Of a stretch of DNA of 62,000 bases, positions 11,214 to 22,900 are shown one piece after another. Position 1 is the first letter of the stretch; each line of letters opens with the position of its first letter. The notes below the pieces were generated by a model. It saw only the letters and a list, made by a program, of their open reading frames with translations, was not told where the DNA came from and searched no databases. Source of the stretch: Branchiostoma floridae (taxonomy: Eukaryota; Chordata; Leptocardii; Amphioxiformes; Branchiostomatidae); NCBI RefSeq assembly GCF_000003815.2, contig NC_049991.1:580011-642010 (forward strand), read 5' to 3'. The position numbers and the translations under genes are program-made.

Positions 11214-11425
11214 TACTGTAAATGCACCAACTTTTGCGGTGGTTTAATGTTCGCGGTTTTCGCGGTGGCCATTTTACAGCGAACTTAAAACCACCGCGAA
11301 CATTTTTCCATGGCAGTAAGAGACTACAGAATATGGTGCTACCGCGAATCTAAAACCACCGCGAAAAGTCCTTTTTCCCGCTACCGCGAAATTAAATCCC
11401 CGCGAACTTAAATGCATTTACAGTA
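11214..11425. mobile_element. MITE with tactgtaaatgca termini, near-complete copy
   Basis: Starts tactgtaaatgca and ends tgcatttacagta, a 13-bp perfect terminal inverted repeat. The 212-bp body is built of repeated ccaccgcgaa and ttcgcggtgg words and is largely self-complementary. Related copies are at 1751, 14851, 21895, 31862 and 46073. It has no coding capacity. Confidence 0.85.
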
Positions 11426-11799
11426 TTTCGACGTGTAAGATTTCTTTGGTTATGTTGATGGCTTTTTAGCCAATGCAAGTAGAGAATATCAAAGCAAGAG
11501 AGAACACCATTTTAGTTTATTAGAATGGTTGGAAGATGGGTAAGAAGAAAGATGAGAGAGGGTATTCGGAGTTATGTAAAAAAGGTGGGGTAGAAAGAAA
11601 ATAGAGAATAAGGGAGGGGGTAAGAGATGTGAAATGTTGAAGTAGAAAGAAAACCTTAATGATAAGGAAGGGGGTAAAGCATGGGAGTTAGAGAATGTGT
11701 ACGTTTATAAAGTAAGCAACTTTGGTGCTATCCCCATATCTTAGTTACCTATGAAGGATGATCCAATAAGTGCACAGTTTGCATAGGAAACTGTTCTAA
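11426..11799. other. Purine-rich intergenic stretch
   Basis: Contains many aga, gaag and gggg words (about 11510-11690) in a low-complexity purine-rich run. No gene is recognised. Confidence 0.5.
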
Positions 11800-12660
11800 C
11801 TGCATGCAGATGTCAGACGCAGGGGTCTAAAAACCGACATTTTAATAACCAAACCATTGCCATGCATTTTTAAGCATCATATACAAACAGAATAGAAACT
11901 TTTCAATAGTATTTTTTGGGGGTATCAAACATGGGTCATATTTTGTATTACGCCACATGTTCAAATACGGTGTGTTAAACGTCTACCACCTCTCACGGTG
12001 AGACCAACTTGCCGCAAAACAGCGGCGAATTGTTTACGTATGACTGTGATGGCATTTTGAATTCGCTTTTAGGCTTCCTTGATTGCCTTTTCATCCTGTC
12101 TTTTGGCAGCAGCAATGGCTACAGGACCTACGGTGGGGATTGTTTTTTCTTGAATGGCCGTCACTCTACCAACGGGTTGGCTAAGTTCATTGTGTTGAGC
12201 ATTACTCGGCCGCCTTCGTAAGTGATAGGTAAAAATGGTGGGGCATCGGGATGAAGATTGCGGCATAATTTAGCTCTGTTTATCCAACCCAGTTAGAGGC
12301 AAGACAGAACACACACTCAGGTTTCCGAAGTCTAATAAACACCATTCCTATGTGTGGTGGTATTTTTTCACATGTCAGTTTTTTGTGAAGTATAATTCAA
12401 GAGTTTCGAGGGCAATGGCCTCGATATGTTTGCTTGTCAACTTGCAAGGAAGGCGTCAAAGTTGTGCAAGTTTTTAATCATTGTCTGTGGTGCTTCACGA
12501 ACTTCGACACATACCCCAACTTTGTAGTTATGTACAACAAGGTTTAGTCTATAACTAGTTGTACTTCTCTTGTGCAGGCATTGATGCATTTCTGCGCAAC
12601 TATGATTTTTAAAACCTGTCAGCATTTGAACCCCTGTTGAAAAATGGACCCCTCCCATTG
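11800..12660 (-). mobile_element. Decayed copy of the cgggagggggcc TIR element
   Basis: The reverse complement matches the intact element at 25696-26781 over most of its length. Only the equivalent of that element's left end is clear here, gacccctcccattg at about 12647-12660. The other terminus is unclear. On the minus strand a frame contains [16 protein letters not shown] followed by a stop. The same codons occur in the intact copy. Confidence 0.7.
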
Positions 12661-12967
12661 TCTATCTATGAAGCATGCTAAGAGATCTAGATATGATTGC
12701 AAAAACTAGAGTTGGACGACTTCATACCTCCATGAAATATTAAGAGATTTTGTAAATTTTATGCAAATAACTTACACATTTACATGATGTATGCATGGTG
12801 ATGTTCATCATTGCCTAAGGTACACATGTCACAATTATAGAGTTCCCATCATTAATCATTAAGCAGTTTTGCAATTTTTGCATATATTACGCAAATCAGT
12901 TCATCATTTTCATATATGTCCATTTAAGTTAAGAAGACATATATTAATGATGAACTGATTTGAACTA

Positions 12968-13287
12968 GTTGAACTGTAAAGTCCAACACAAAAATTGAAC
13001 TCACCCAAATTTTCGACTGAACAGCAACAGTTTTTGTCAAGGAATGAACAATCCACTGCTGCTGTGATGTCACGTTATGCAGATAGAACATGTGACTCAG
13101 TGAGCAGTGGATCATAGGTTGCAGAAAGTCTATGGCACCCACCGTCTCTGTTCTGCTCTGATGTAGATGGCTTCTTTAATCCCTCTAACTCCTTAAATCC
13201 CTCTAGTTCATTCCTTGACAAAGACTGGTGCTCTTCAGTAAAAAGTTTGGGTGAGTCCAATTTTTGTGCTGGATTTTACAGTTCAAC
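12968..13287. mobile_element. 320-bp MITE nested in repeat copy B
   Basis: The left end gttgaactgtaaagtccaac and the right end (reverse complement gttgaactgtaaaatccagc) form terminal inverted repeats of about 46 bp with few mismatches. A second inverted pair lies inside: tttgtcaaggaatgaac at 13034-13050 and its complement at 13206-13222. No open frame of note. No clear target-site duplication was found. Confidence 0.85.
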
Positions 13288-13707
13288 TTTCAAGTTGTAA
13301 TTTATAATGTGTTACATTTACTGAAGTCCAGTTATTGAAAACAATGGAATTATACAATTTCCTCATTAATTATGCAAATTAAGTCCTCATTTGCATAACA
13401 TGTAATTGTTATATCATTATGAACATCTTTGCCTAAGCTACTTGCATGCCTAAAATGATGTCAATCCGTCGTTCCTTTCTGCAGTTATCCTCTTCTGAAT
13501 GTCTTGACAAAAAAACCCAGAATTTCAAAATTGAATGTTAGGGGGCTGAAACTTGCCCCATTTTGTTATGATGCTGAAGGCTACCTACCACACAAAAAGA
13601 CCATATCATGTCTGGGCAGCTTGTCTGGGGCAAGAGATACATGGGAAAAACTGCTATGATAGAATATTCTCATTAATTATGCCAACGTACTCCAATTTTG
13701 CATCATT

Positions 13708-13807
13708 NNNNNNNNNNNNNNNNNNNNNNNNNNNNNNNNNNNNNNNNNNNNNNNNNNNNNNNNNNNNNNNNNNNNNNNNNNNNNNNNNNNNNNNNNNNNN
13801 NNNNNNN
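13708..13807. other. Assembly gap (100 N)
   Basis: Run of exactly 100 N inside repeat copy B; a placeholder of arbitrary length. Confidence 0.99.
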
Positions 13808-13892
13808 TTTACACAGACACACACACAAACACTCACAAACGCTAGTTTAACCTCTATGAAAATATAACCTCTATGATATTTCATGGAGGTAA

Positions 13893-14850
13893 TTACTAGT
13901 ACATGACAGATTTTGAGGCTTTGGATCTGACTCTGTCTGGATGCTAGCAGCCCTCTCCATGCTGAACATTGAACAGTCCCTTATTGATTTTTATCTAGTA
14001 GACTAAGTATGCTTTTTCCCTAGCAGTCATCTAATCAATAAATAACCAACCTGTAAAGGTACACTTTTTATAAGGTGACTGCACCTCCTGTTTTTATGAG
14101 CCGGAAATTCTGAGTGTATTACCCCGCCTGGTGCCCCAGGGAGCATGATAGATCAGTGGGCAGGCCCCACCACTCCATTGGCGTCCATGACCCTCAGTGA
14201 TGTGCACTAAAATTTTACTCCTTGCTACTTAGGTCTTGACATCTACACAGTCATGAGAACATACCCAGAGATGTAGAAAATCATGGTCATTAGACCTGAT
14301 CTTAGTTTAGCACACATGATGTCCATTATGTCGATGATTTTTGAATGCGTAGTATTCTAAAATGCAGTGTTGCTCTTTGAAGCCTATTGTCATGCAAGGA
14401 CATGGATTCTATTGTTGGAACATCCAAATCAATTACAGAGCCGCTTAGGTAAGGTGTGGCTGCACAATGGTGTGCTGGAGTAATGAGTTTTACAGTGACT
14501 GATCAGGGTGGTGTATGCTGGTACACCCCGCCCATTGTAGACTCCTGTGGCATCCTGTATGGTAGGAGCCATCATGGCATCTCTCCTGGATACATCAAAG
14601 GTTAGCCTTCTTTTACTATCAGGCAAGCTAAAACGGATGGCCTGTACGTGTGTTATACATTATAACAATAACACCACGGGTTTGTCATTACCGAGTCGGA
14701 CATTAGTGCAATTGCCTTATAATATAATATGCTATTGGGGGTGATACATGTACAGTGTTGACGGTTTGTAACAAAAGAAGTAATATAGTCATTATCAAAT
14801 GTATTGATCATCCTTAGACCATGAATCTAAATGTGTCTGACTTCTATGGA
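13893..14850. other. Intergenic sequence
   Basis: No gene or strong repeat structure recognised. Confidence 0.5.
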
Positions 14851-15020
14851 ATACACTATAAATGTTCAAATGTTTGTAATCATGGTTTTTAATTTTTGTG
14901 ACACTGCGAATTTCTTTTGTCAGTATTGTTTTGATCACAAAGTTAAACCACCACAAAAACCTCCTATCCAGTTCCTACCTGGAAATTAAATCCATGAAAA
15001 AGTAAATTAGTTTACTGTAA
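14851..15020. repeat. Degenerate member of the tactgtaaatgca family
   Basis: Remnants include cactataaatg at the left, aaaccaccacaaaaacc inside and tttactgtaa at the right. It is strongly diverged. Confidence 0.4.
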
Positions 15021-15202
15021 CAGTTGTTGGTCAGTATCAAATAACTAAAGATCTGTGAAGTATTCAGGTATCAGAATTCAGTATTCTTTCAATGTGGATA
15101 CATACTATGTAATATATTGTAACGTGATATCAATACATGTATATGCATCTTAAGCTACATGATTGATCACCAAACAAGCTGTAATATAAAATATGCTGAT
15201 TT

Positions 15203-15640
15203 TTCATTACGTTTGATTGTTTGTTTGAACCTTTATTGATAGTTCACTTATTAGACATGTAACATACACAGTACATGTACATGTTGTAACATTTCTGTAT
15301 GCATTTTAGTACAAAATGTAATGATAAAGACTTAAAAATAATTCAAGCCCGAAGCTTTAAAAATGTCCCTTGAGACTCATTTCATCTTAAGATTGGGTGT
15401 GGCTAAAGCATACGAGTAATAACTCTGTGACCAGAGGGTAGCCTCCAGCGACAAAGTATTGTTTTTGTACGATGCAATGAGTGTTGGCATCTGTATCTGT
15501 ATGTTCCATTTGCCACATTTGTATGTAGTTTGGCAGATCCTCTGCACGCAGCTGTGTGATAATGAACGTTTTTTTTAGCGGTAGCTATTTTTATAATCAA
15601 TGTAATAATTTCAGAAATCATCCCTACGTTCTTTGGTATA
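15203..15640 (-). repeat. Dispersed repeat also present at 31.0-31.5 kb
   Basis: The reverse complement of 15403-15640 (gatttctgaaattattacat, gtgcagaggatctgccaaac, aatggaacatacagat) matches 31020-31116 and 31307-31500 on the plus strand. Its tail ttgtttgtttgaacctttat resembles the complement of 41681-41708, suggesting a retroposon 3' end. Confidence 0.6.
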
Positions 15641-16813
15641 TTAGTCCAGGTTTGCTTTATCTCAGTCTGTTGGGCCTTGCGGTAATTGTATAGTTGTCAA
15701 GCAGATGTTGTGTTCTCTGATTGTTTTGTGCATGTCGTGTTGCCAGCTATTCCATGGTTTTCAGTGTTTGTGTATGCGTTGGCGGTAACTAGATAAAATT
15801 TGAGCATACCTAAACGGATTCAATTGTGGGTACCACTGAAAGAGTCCATTCTCGAGCGAAATGAATATTTTGAAATTCAATGTTTGACAGGGCTGATTAT
15901 ATACAAAGCCCATTTTTTCAGTGGAAGTGTTCTTGAACTGGTTCATTTTAACTGGAAGTGCCTCAGGAAGTGCCCATTCTCACACAGGGTTTGACTTTTT
16001 CAATTCAATTTTGGAACAGTCCATTTTTGCATGAGGTGGGAGATGGTTGAAATACACTGCATTTGCGCGCAAATGTTGCCTGTCTAGGTCATAATTGATT
16101 TGCCCACTTTACATGTAGCTTATAGGATTTTCTTGTCCTACAATTTGCCATTATAGGTTTTTCTGATTTCATACTTGATCATGTATAAAGTTAGTTAAAT
16201 GTGACATATCCAAGTATAACGGGGGCTGCCCTAAGATGCTACGCTTTTTTACGCGCTCGAACTCACGGGGCTCCATCACTAGTTGCCAAAGAGTGGTCAA
16301 GTTATGATCAATGAATTTTTAACCCATTCATCTAGACACCATACTTGAATAAGGAATGCATTCATATTGTTCATGAACCCTTCACCCTCCGCGTTACAAC
16401 TGGCAAACACCGAGGACGTTATCGTGAATTTAACTTCCGATTTTGAGCTGCGTTAGACAGTGCGCCCTAACTTGCCACGCTTTTGTAATTTGCTCTCTTC
16501 GGAAGCTGGTGACCAATTTAGATAAACATAAATAAAAATACTAATTCTATGATGTATCAGCTTTCTTTTGACAGTAGAATTGTGATTGTGTGTGCTTCTT
16601 GCCTCCCGCGAGGAGGGCTAAATCTATCACAATCCAGGTCGTGTTTTCATGGGAAATAGGCGAAGTGTACTGAATGCGGCGGCCCGACTGAGGAAGAGTT
16701 CTGACAGGCATCGTAATGGCAGCAGATGAGATTAACTCTACTATCTTATGCTGTCCATCTTTAGTTCAGCTGCATAATTGAATTTTATCATTTTTACCAT
16801 AACTCCCAATCAG
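15641..16813. other. Upstream flank of the first recognised myosin exon
   Basis: Probably intron or 5' flank of the myosin gene, because exon 1 begins with an acceptor. Two similar words, ccctaagatgctacgctttt near 16229 and ccctaacttgccacgctttt near 16465, suggest an old duplication or element ends. A short frame beginning MGNRRSVLNAAARLRKSS (16651) has no donor in a matching phase. Confidence 0.4.
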
Positions 16814-16927
16814 CAGTCACCTGTCTGGTTTGATGGCGGTGCTGGCTACCCACTGCCTGGAGAAGTTCTGGGTTTCCTTGGAGTCAAATCTAACCAGCTG
16901 CAGATCAGAAATGTCCTGGATGAACAG
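16814..16927 (+). CDS. MYO15: Myosin XV exon 1 recognised: pre-motor segment
   Basis: 38 codons, [20 protein letters not shown] through VLDEQ, occupying the place of the N-terminal subdomain. Tandem cagcag allows an acceptor at 16814 or 16817. It is entered from an unseen upstream exon in phase 0; donor gtactc. Confidence 0.8.
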
Positions 16928-19900
16928 GTACTCTGCTCTTCTGCAAAGAATAATGTATGATGTTATTGCTGTGTTTGAAGAAATGTGCTACAATGTTGTA
17001 AAGTGTGCAGCTGTCCTGCGATACTCCGCATGTCTTAGGACAACCATCACCCACAACAATAGACAGTAACAGTTGCATTTCGTTCGTTCGTATCCATTTT
17101 TGCATTTTTGCATGCATGACTATGTAACTGTTGCATGGTCAACTGGCCATGGCCTGACCGTTATCAAAGCATGAATTAATGCTTTCCAGACCCTTGTCAA
17201 TTAAGCTAATATAATGTGTGAAATTCCTTTTAACTCCATCTGTCTCCATCTAGTTTTAAGGACTGCACAAGGCCATGGAATTATCCTTTGTGTTCTAGCA
17301 GCATATAAGTTGACTTTCAAAGCCTTGTTCTGTTTTCAGATTTTCGTTGTGGAGACTGACAGTCCGTCTATCCGCCCCAGAAACCAGGGTGAGGATGGTA
17401 TACCAAACATGATCAATCTCAGGTACATTTCTTTTTTGCCAACCATGTAAAAATGTCATACACAGTGGTGGAATCACAGTCCCATGAAGTACAGATAACT
17501 CACAGATATTCCATTGTAGAGGTACCAGGTTTGTGGAAGGAGGGGAAATGAGTGTTTCAAGTTACCATGATCCTGTACTACAATAGAAATAAAAAATATT
17601 TTCTGCATCTGATTCAGACTAGTTATCCCCTTCCCAAAGATGCGTACACAATACAACACTTGACATTGTATGGGGGGAGAGCGGTGCCTGAACCTGGCAA
17701 AAACTGCTATAATAGTAAAACCACTCACGCAGAGCAGTTTTTTTAGTCTTTTCAAATTTGATTTTCAAGTCATTTTTACACACAGTAAGCTTAAATAACT
17801 CTATCTCATTGCATATCGACCTTTATTGAGCAAAAATGAGACGTCGTTGGGTGGTGAGAACTCATTGAAAATCTGAGCGCTGCACGTGCCATTATTTCAA
17901 ATTTGCAGAACGCACGCGAACATGACCAATGGATCCCAAACGCTTCCAGAGATATCGTCACTTGTTGGAATAAGGTTTCGATTTGCTTATGGGCAAATCA
18001 GATTCAATTCGCTCTGTCGGTGATCTCATGCGTTTGAAAATCTCTGAAAATTACCGACAGGAAACCGTTAGCGGCTTGATCCGGTGATGATTTATTACAG
18101 GATGTAATAAATCAAAAGGGTCCGTTTGCGGAATGTTTGTGAGTCCTTTTAAACGCTGAAAGTACGAAATAATGATACAAATGTACTAGAATGGTGAAGT
18201 AAATGTCAATATCGTACCGATTGTCTCATGCAGAATATTTCCAATTTTAAAGCACTAAAAATTGCTCTGGGCCTTTTCATATACAAATCAGCCTCAGTCA
18301 AGCCGCTTCATATACAAACTCAGAGCTCCACAGTTGCATGATTGTGAATCTTTACCTTCCTGTATGTATGTATTACTTACATTTTTACAAATAGGATCAG
18401 CATACATGAATTAAGTAACATAAATTATGTTCTAACTAGAGTTCCACAATCTCAAACCTTTGCCAAATTACAGACTTAATGTTGGCTTATTGTTTGAAAC
18501 ATGAATAATGTGGATAGTGTTTTTCAAGTTATTAATTTTGAACTCTGCAATTTTGTGGCCAACAATTTGGAGAGGCGTTGATGTCAATGATAATATTTTT
18601 AATGATCATGTTATAATATGGTCTCCAAAAACATTGCCAGGTATATCCAGCTCTTATAATCTGATTGTTTGGTTTTACCCACCACCAAATTTAGAATCAA
18701 TGCCTGATCGCCACTTAATGAAAATACTTCAGTTTGATTCGACACTAGATATGCAAATTTATAACGTCCATTTTTCACAAACGGACAATTTCAGTGAAAT
18801 TTGATTGTCATTTTTGTGGAAAAGTAGACATCAAAGACCTTAAACTAATCACGTTATCAGAGTCATAACCTCAGAGTCAGGATGACTGAGATCAAGATCT
18901 ATACATGAACGCTGTCCACCCTTCCAGGTCCCAGCTTCTTAGTCACACATTTCAAGGCAGTTTCAATCCTCCGGGACTATTCAATCATAGGAAAATGGGA
19001 GGAGTAATTATAGGTGTCTGTTTCACAGTTGTCCATAGATTGATCATTGCAAGTCTTTCCAACTGGCATCCTCTTTCTGTGAACCTCTTTGTTATCTAAC
19101 AACAAAAACAATACCTAAGTATGCAATGGTCATGCTCAGGTAACCCTAGTCTCAGGTAATCCTATCCTCATATAATCCTCAACCTTGCTTAACACACTTA
19201 CTGATAATTTTATCATCAAATTCATGTGCAGGGAATTACATGAGGGCTCAGTCATCCTTAACTTGAAGAGAAGATTTGAAGAACATCAGATCTATGTAAG
19301 TATAGTATGACCATGCAGACTAAATCCATGTTGCTCTGTCAGCAGTTTTTCAAGCCTGCGAACACTGACAGTTTGCAAGTCTTACCTGGATGATTTTACA
19401 TGACTTTGTATACGTAATAAATGTAACACAATGTGTTTCATGGACTCTTGATTACTGAAAATCTTCCAAATAAAATGGACTTACTATCAAAGTCCCAAGA
19501 GTTTGAAGACTAAAAGTCTGACATTTCTGCCAATTTATTGAATCTATCCAGGTGTCCTACATGTACATAAAATATCTACTTTAGATCTCCTTCATTTTGA
19601 TGTATGGTCAGCAACCACAATTCCCTGTTCATCTGACAACACCCTGATATGACCTGTACAATGTGTACTACCTGACTATGTATCATTTACTTCGGGTTGA
19701 GCTTCAAAAACCGCTGATTACATTATCTAGATGTACTGGTAGTTGGAAACTTGACACTCAAGACACAATTGGCCACATTTCTTGAAATACAGGTACAGGT
19801 ATGGTGCTTTAAAATATTACCTGAAATAAAGTACATATATTAGAGAGTTAACATGTCATGTTGCAAACAGCCATTGATAACAATGTTTTGTTTGTGTAAA

Positions 19901-22900
19901 TGCAGACATACATTGGCTCCATCTTGGTGGCACTGAACCCCTACAAACCATTTGACATCTATGGGGTTGATGTCGTTAAGCAATACCAGAAAGCCTTGAT
20001 CGGTGACAACCTTCCACCGTAAGTCAGACAATCATTTCTGTTTATGTTGATAATCATTGGCTACCTTTGTAGTTAATTTGATACAGTGTAGCAGTAACAC
20101 TAATTTTCTCACTGATACCAGTGTCTAAGTTTATGAACATGTACATTATACTAAAGCAAATTGTCAACAAACAAGAGCTTCTGAAAAAAGCTGGTCTTTC
20201 GCTTACTTTATATGTGTAGGTAAAAATGTTTGGCATAGTTTGGTCAAGCGTGGGTGCCAAGTCTGCAACNNNNNNNNNNNNNNNNNNNNNNNNNNNNNNN
20301 NNNNNNNNNNNNNNNNNNNNNNNNNNNNNNNNNNNNNNNNNNNNNNNNNNNNNNNNNNNNNNNNNNNNNGTGGTTCTCACAGAGTATATTTTACTTGAAC
20401 TGTATAAAAACACAACTGTATCAATGATGTTAACTTTATTCGGATTGTTTCGCTGTTAAGAACGGCTCTGTTACAGTACAACAGGGTTTTATCAAAGTGC
20501 ACTGTAGTAATCAAATTTATCAGTAGATGTGTCCTGAATTTCTGAAAGAACAAACAAAGTATTGTCACCATAAACAACATAAAATATTAACATGGCATAA
20601 ACAGTAATGGAAATATTTTTTTTAATGGCAAGATCATGTGAAAGGTAGATATTTTAAACTAAAACAGGTCTGTGGTATGTTTAATGGAACATTTCGTTTC
20701 TTTTAGTAACGCAATTATGCTTTTACTTGACGGAGTCGTGACGTCACGCGTCAGACTCACTCCGTCGAGCTCGGTCAGAATCTTCCCTTTCGAAATTATA
20801 AATTAAATGTGGGTAATTCTATTTTCAACGCATCCGAGGGCTACTATTTTGCTAAAAGAAGTTTGTTACACGAAAATAGCCTGAAATTTCTTAGAGTAAG
20901 AAATTTCCGAATACGCCCCCCTCCCACACCATGTCAGATGCGGCGCACGCATCTTACACAATTCTAGATTTTGTAGCAGTGATTTTCCATAAAACAAAGT
21001 AAATGACATGTCAAACTGTTCTCTACAATGTCTGTTTTATTATAACCAAACAGCGAACATAACGTTACATACCGTCGAATCTGCAGGGTAGAATATCTCG
21101 CTAGCACGGTATGGCATGGTCGACCCGGACGGACAGAAATCTAATATCCGTCTGATTGCCTTTCGCCGCGGAACCGCGGCGAAAGACAAAAAACAAATTA
21201 AGTGAAGGAGCAACCTACATTTTTTCCCACAGTTACTGTCCATGTTATAGAGAAAGAGGGTTACATAGAGTTGCCAGTAAGAGACACAAATTCCATAATA
21301 TACCTTTACACAGCAGCTGTTGTTCTTTTCTTGGCTGGTAAAGTATCCAAAATACAAAGTTTAAAATGTCTGAGGATAAAAAGATTCATGGAAAACAGAA
21401 TTTCTTTCCTCTTGTGTTTCAATGAATGACATGCATACATGTCTGTAATCTGAAAATGATAGTCATTGGATATTGTTGACCTTTGCCTGGTACAATGTAC
21501 ATGTATATCTAAATGTATCTTGTCTTCCTAAGTCTTTGAATGGTAAGTATATGAAATATTGAAGTAGAGAACCCATTGTCATGCATCCATTTCACACTCT
21601 TTGTGTCCAGATCAGACTAGCAAGCCTGATTGTTTCCATCCATGCAGGCACTTGTTTGCAGTAGCCAACACTGCATTTCTGAAGATGGCCCGAACCAGCA
21701 AGAATCAAACTGTGGTTATAAGGTAAGTCTAGATAATGGGCAATAGGCCATCAACTTTTTGTTCACAGCGATGTTGTTTTCTTTGACACACAATACACTT
21801 GAATAAATAAACAAGCAGTCTGAAGTTGATCTTTAATGATTGAATCATACACTAAACCCAGTGTACTTGGTCTGCTGAATCATATACTGTAAATGAATTT
21901 AAGTTCGCAGGGAGTTAATTTTGCGGAGGCAGGAAAGGGGACTTTTCGTGGTGGTTTTTGCTAGAGCTCGTTTGCAAACCTGCTGGTTGAACTGATAGTA
22001 CTGATAGAACTATATATAAATAATTGTTTTATAGAAATGACAGGGTACCAGGAAAAGCTACATTGTACCTATGAACAGCATTACCACTTGCAGGTGACGG
22101 TGGTATAGCTTTACATGTAGTACTACATGTATTATGTCAAGATCTGTCCTTTGGATGCTTTGAATGCTCCAGGCTAAAAAAACAAACAAAAATTGATAGA
22201 TAAGTGAGGAAGTCTGTTAAACACAGTCTATAATTTATTTGTCAAAAGTAATGATATTTGTGTTCCAGTGGAGAAAGTGGAGCTGGAAAGACTGAGAGCA
22301 CCAAGCTGATAGTGCAGTTCCTGGCTGCCAGCTGTAACAGTACCAACACATCACTCATCACAGAGCAGGTGAGCCCAACACAACACTTATCACAGAGCAG
22401 GTGAGCTGTAACAGTACCAACACATCACTCATCACAGAGCAGGTGAGCCCAACACAACACTTATCACAGAGCAGGTGAGCTGTAACAGTACCAACACATC
22501 ACTCATCACAGAGCAGGTGAGCCCAACACAACACTTATCACAGAGCAGGTGAGCTGTAACAGTACCAACACATCACTCATCACAGAGCAGGTGAAGTTCA
22601 ACATTACTGTTCTGCCATGAGAGGAAGATATTAAGATGACAATGACATACATGTATTATCATATAGCCAGGCGACATCAACCAATCAGAAGGCCCCATGT
22701 AATGTTGGTTATGATGCCGTAACATATAGAACAGTTTAATATCCGGTTGTTCATGATTTTGGAAAGAAACAAGCAATCAGAAGGACAGATACACAGGACT
22801 CTGACCAATCAGAATGAGAGATACACGAAATGTTGCCAAATCAAGGTATGGTCACATCAGCCCAGAAAGTGGAATGTTGTCACATATAGAGACACAACAT

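Larger units (their letters stand above)
12706..13892 (+). repeat. 1.06-kb dispersed repeat, copy B, interrupted
   Basis: Same start (ctagagttggacgac) and same kind of 3' end (tttcatggaggtaa) as copy A. It is interrupted by a separate MITE at 12968-13287 and by a 100-N gap. Its terminal stem-loop has mutated (cctctatgatatttcatgga). Confidence 0.8.
20019..21647. other. Intron 4 with a GC-rich block
   Basis: Contains a 100-N gap. The 20720-21190 block is richer in CpG, with a palindromic cgtgacgtcacg word at 20748-20759 that includes the CRE consensus tgacgtca, and a perfect hairpin at 21160-21185. It could be a transposable element or an internal regulatory region. No exon was recognised. Confidence 0.45.

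Noticed and set aside
16651-16730. MGNRRSVLNAAARLRKSS as a first coding exon of the myosin
   Set aside because: No donor in a phase that fits the exon 1 acceptor, and no homology.
22330-22594. CRISPR-like array
   Set aside because: Units are contiguous without unique spacers, and the sequence is eukaryotic. It is a minisatellite.
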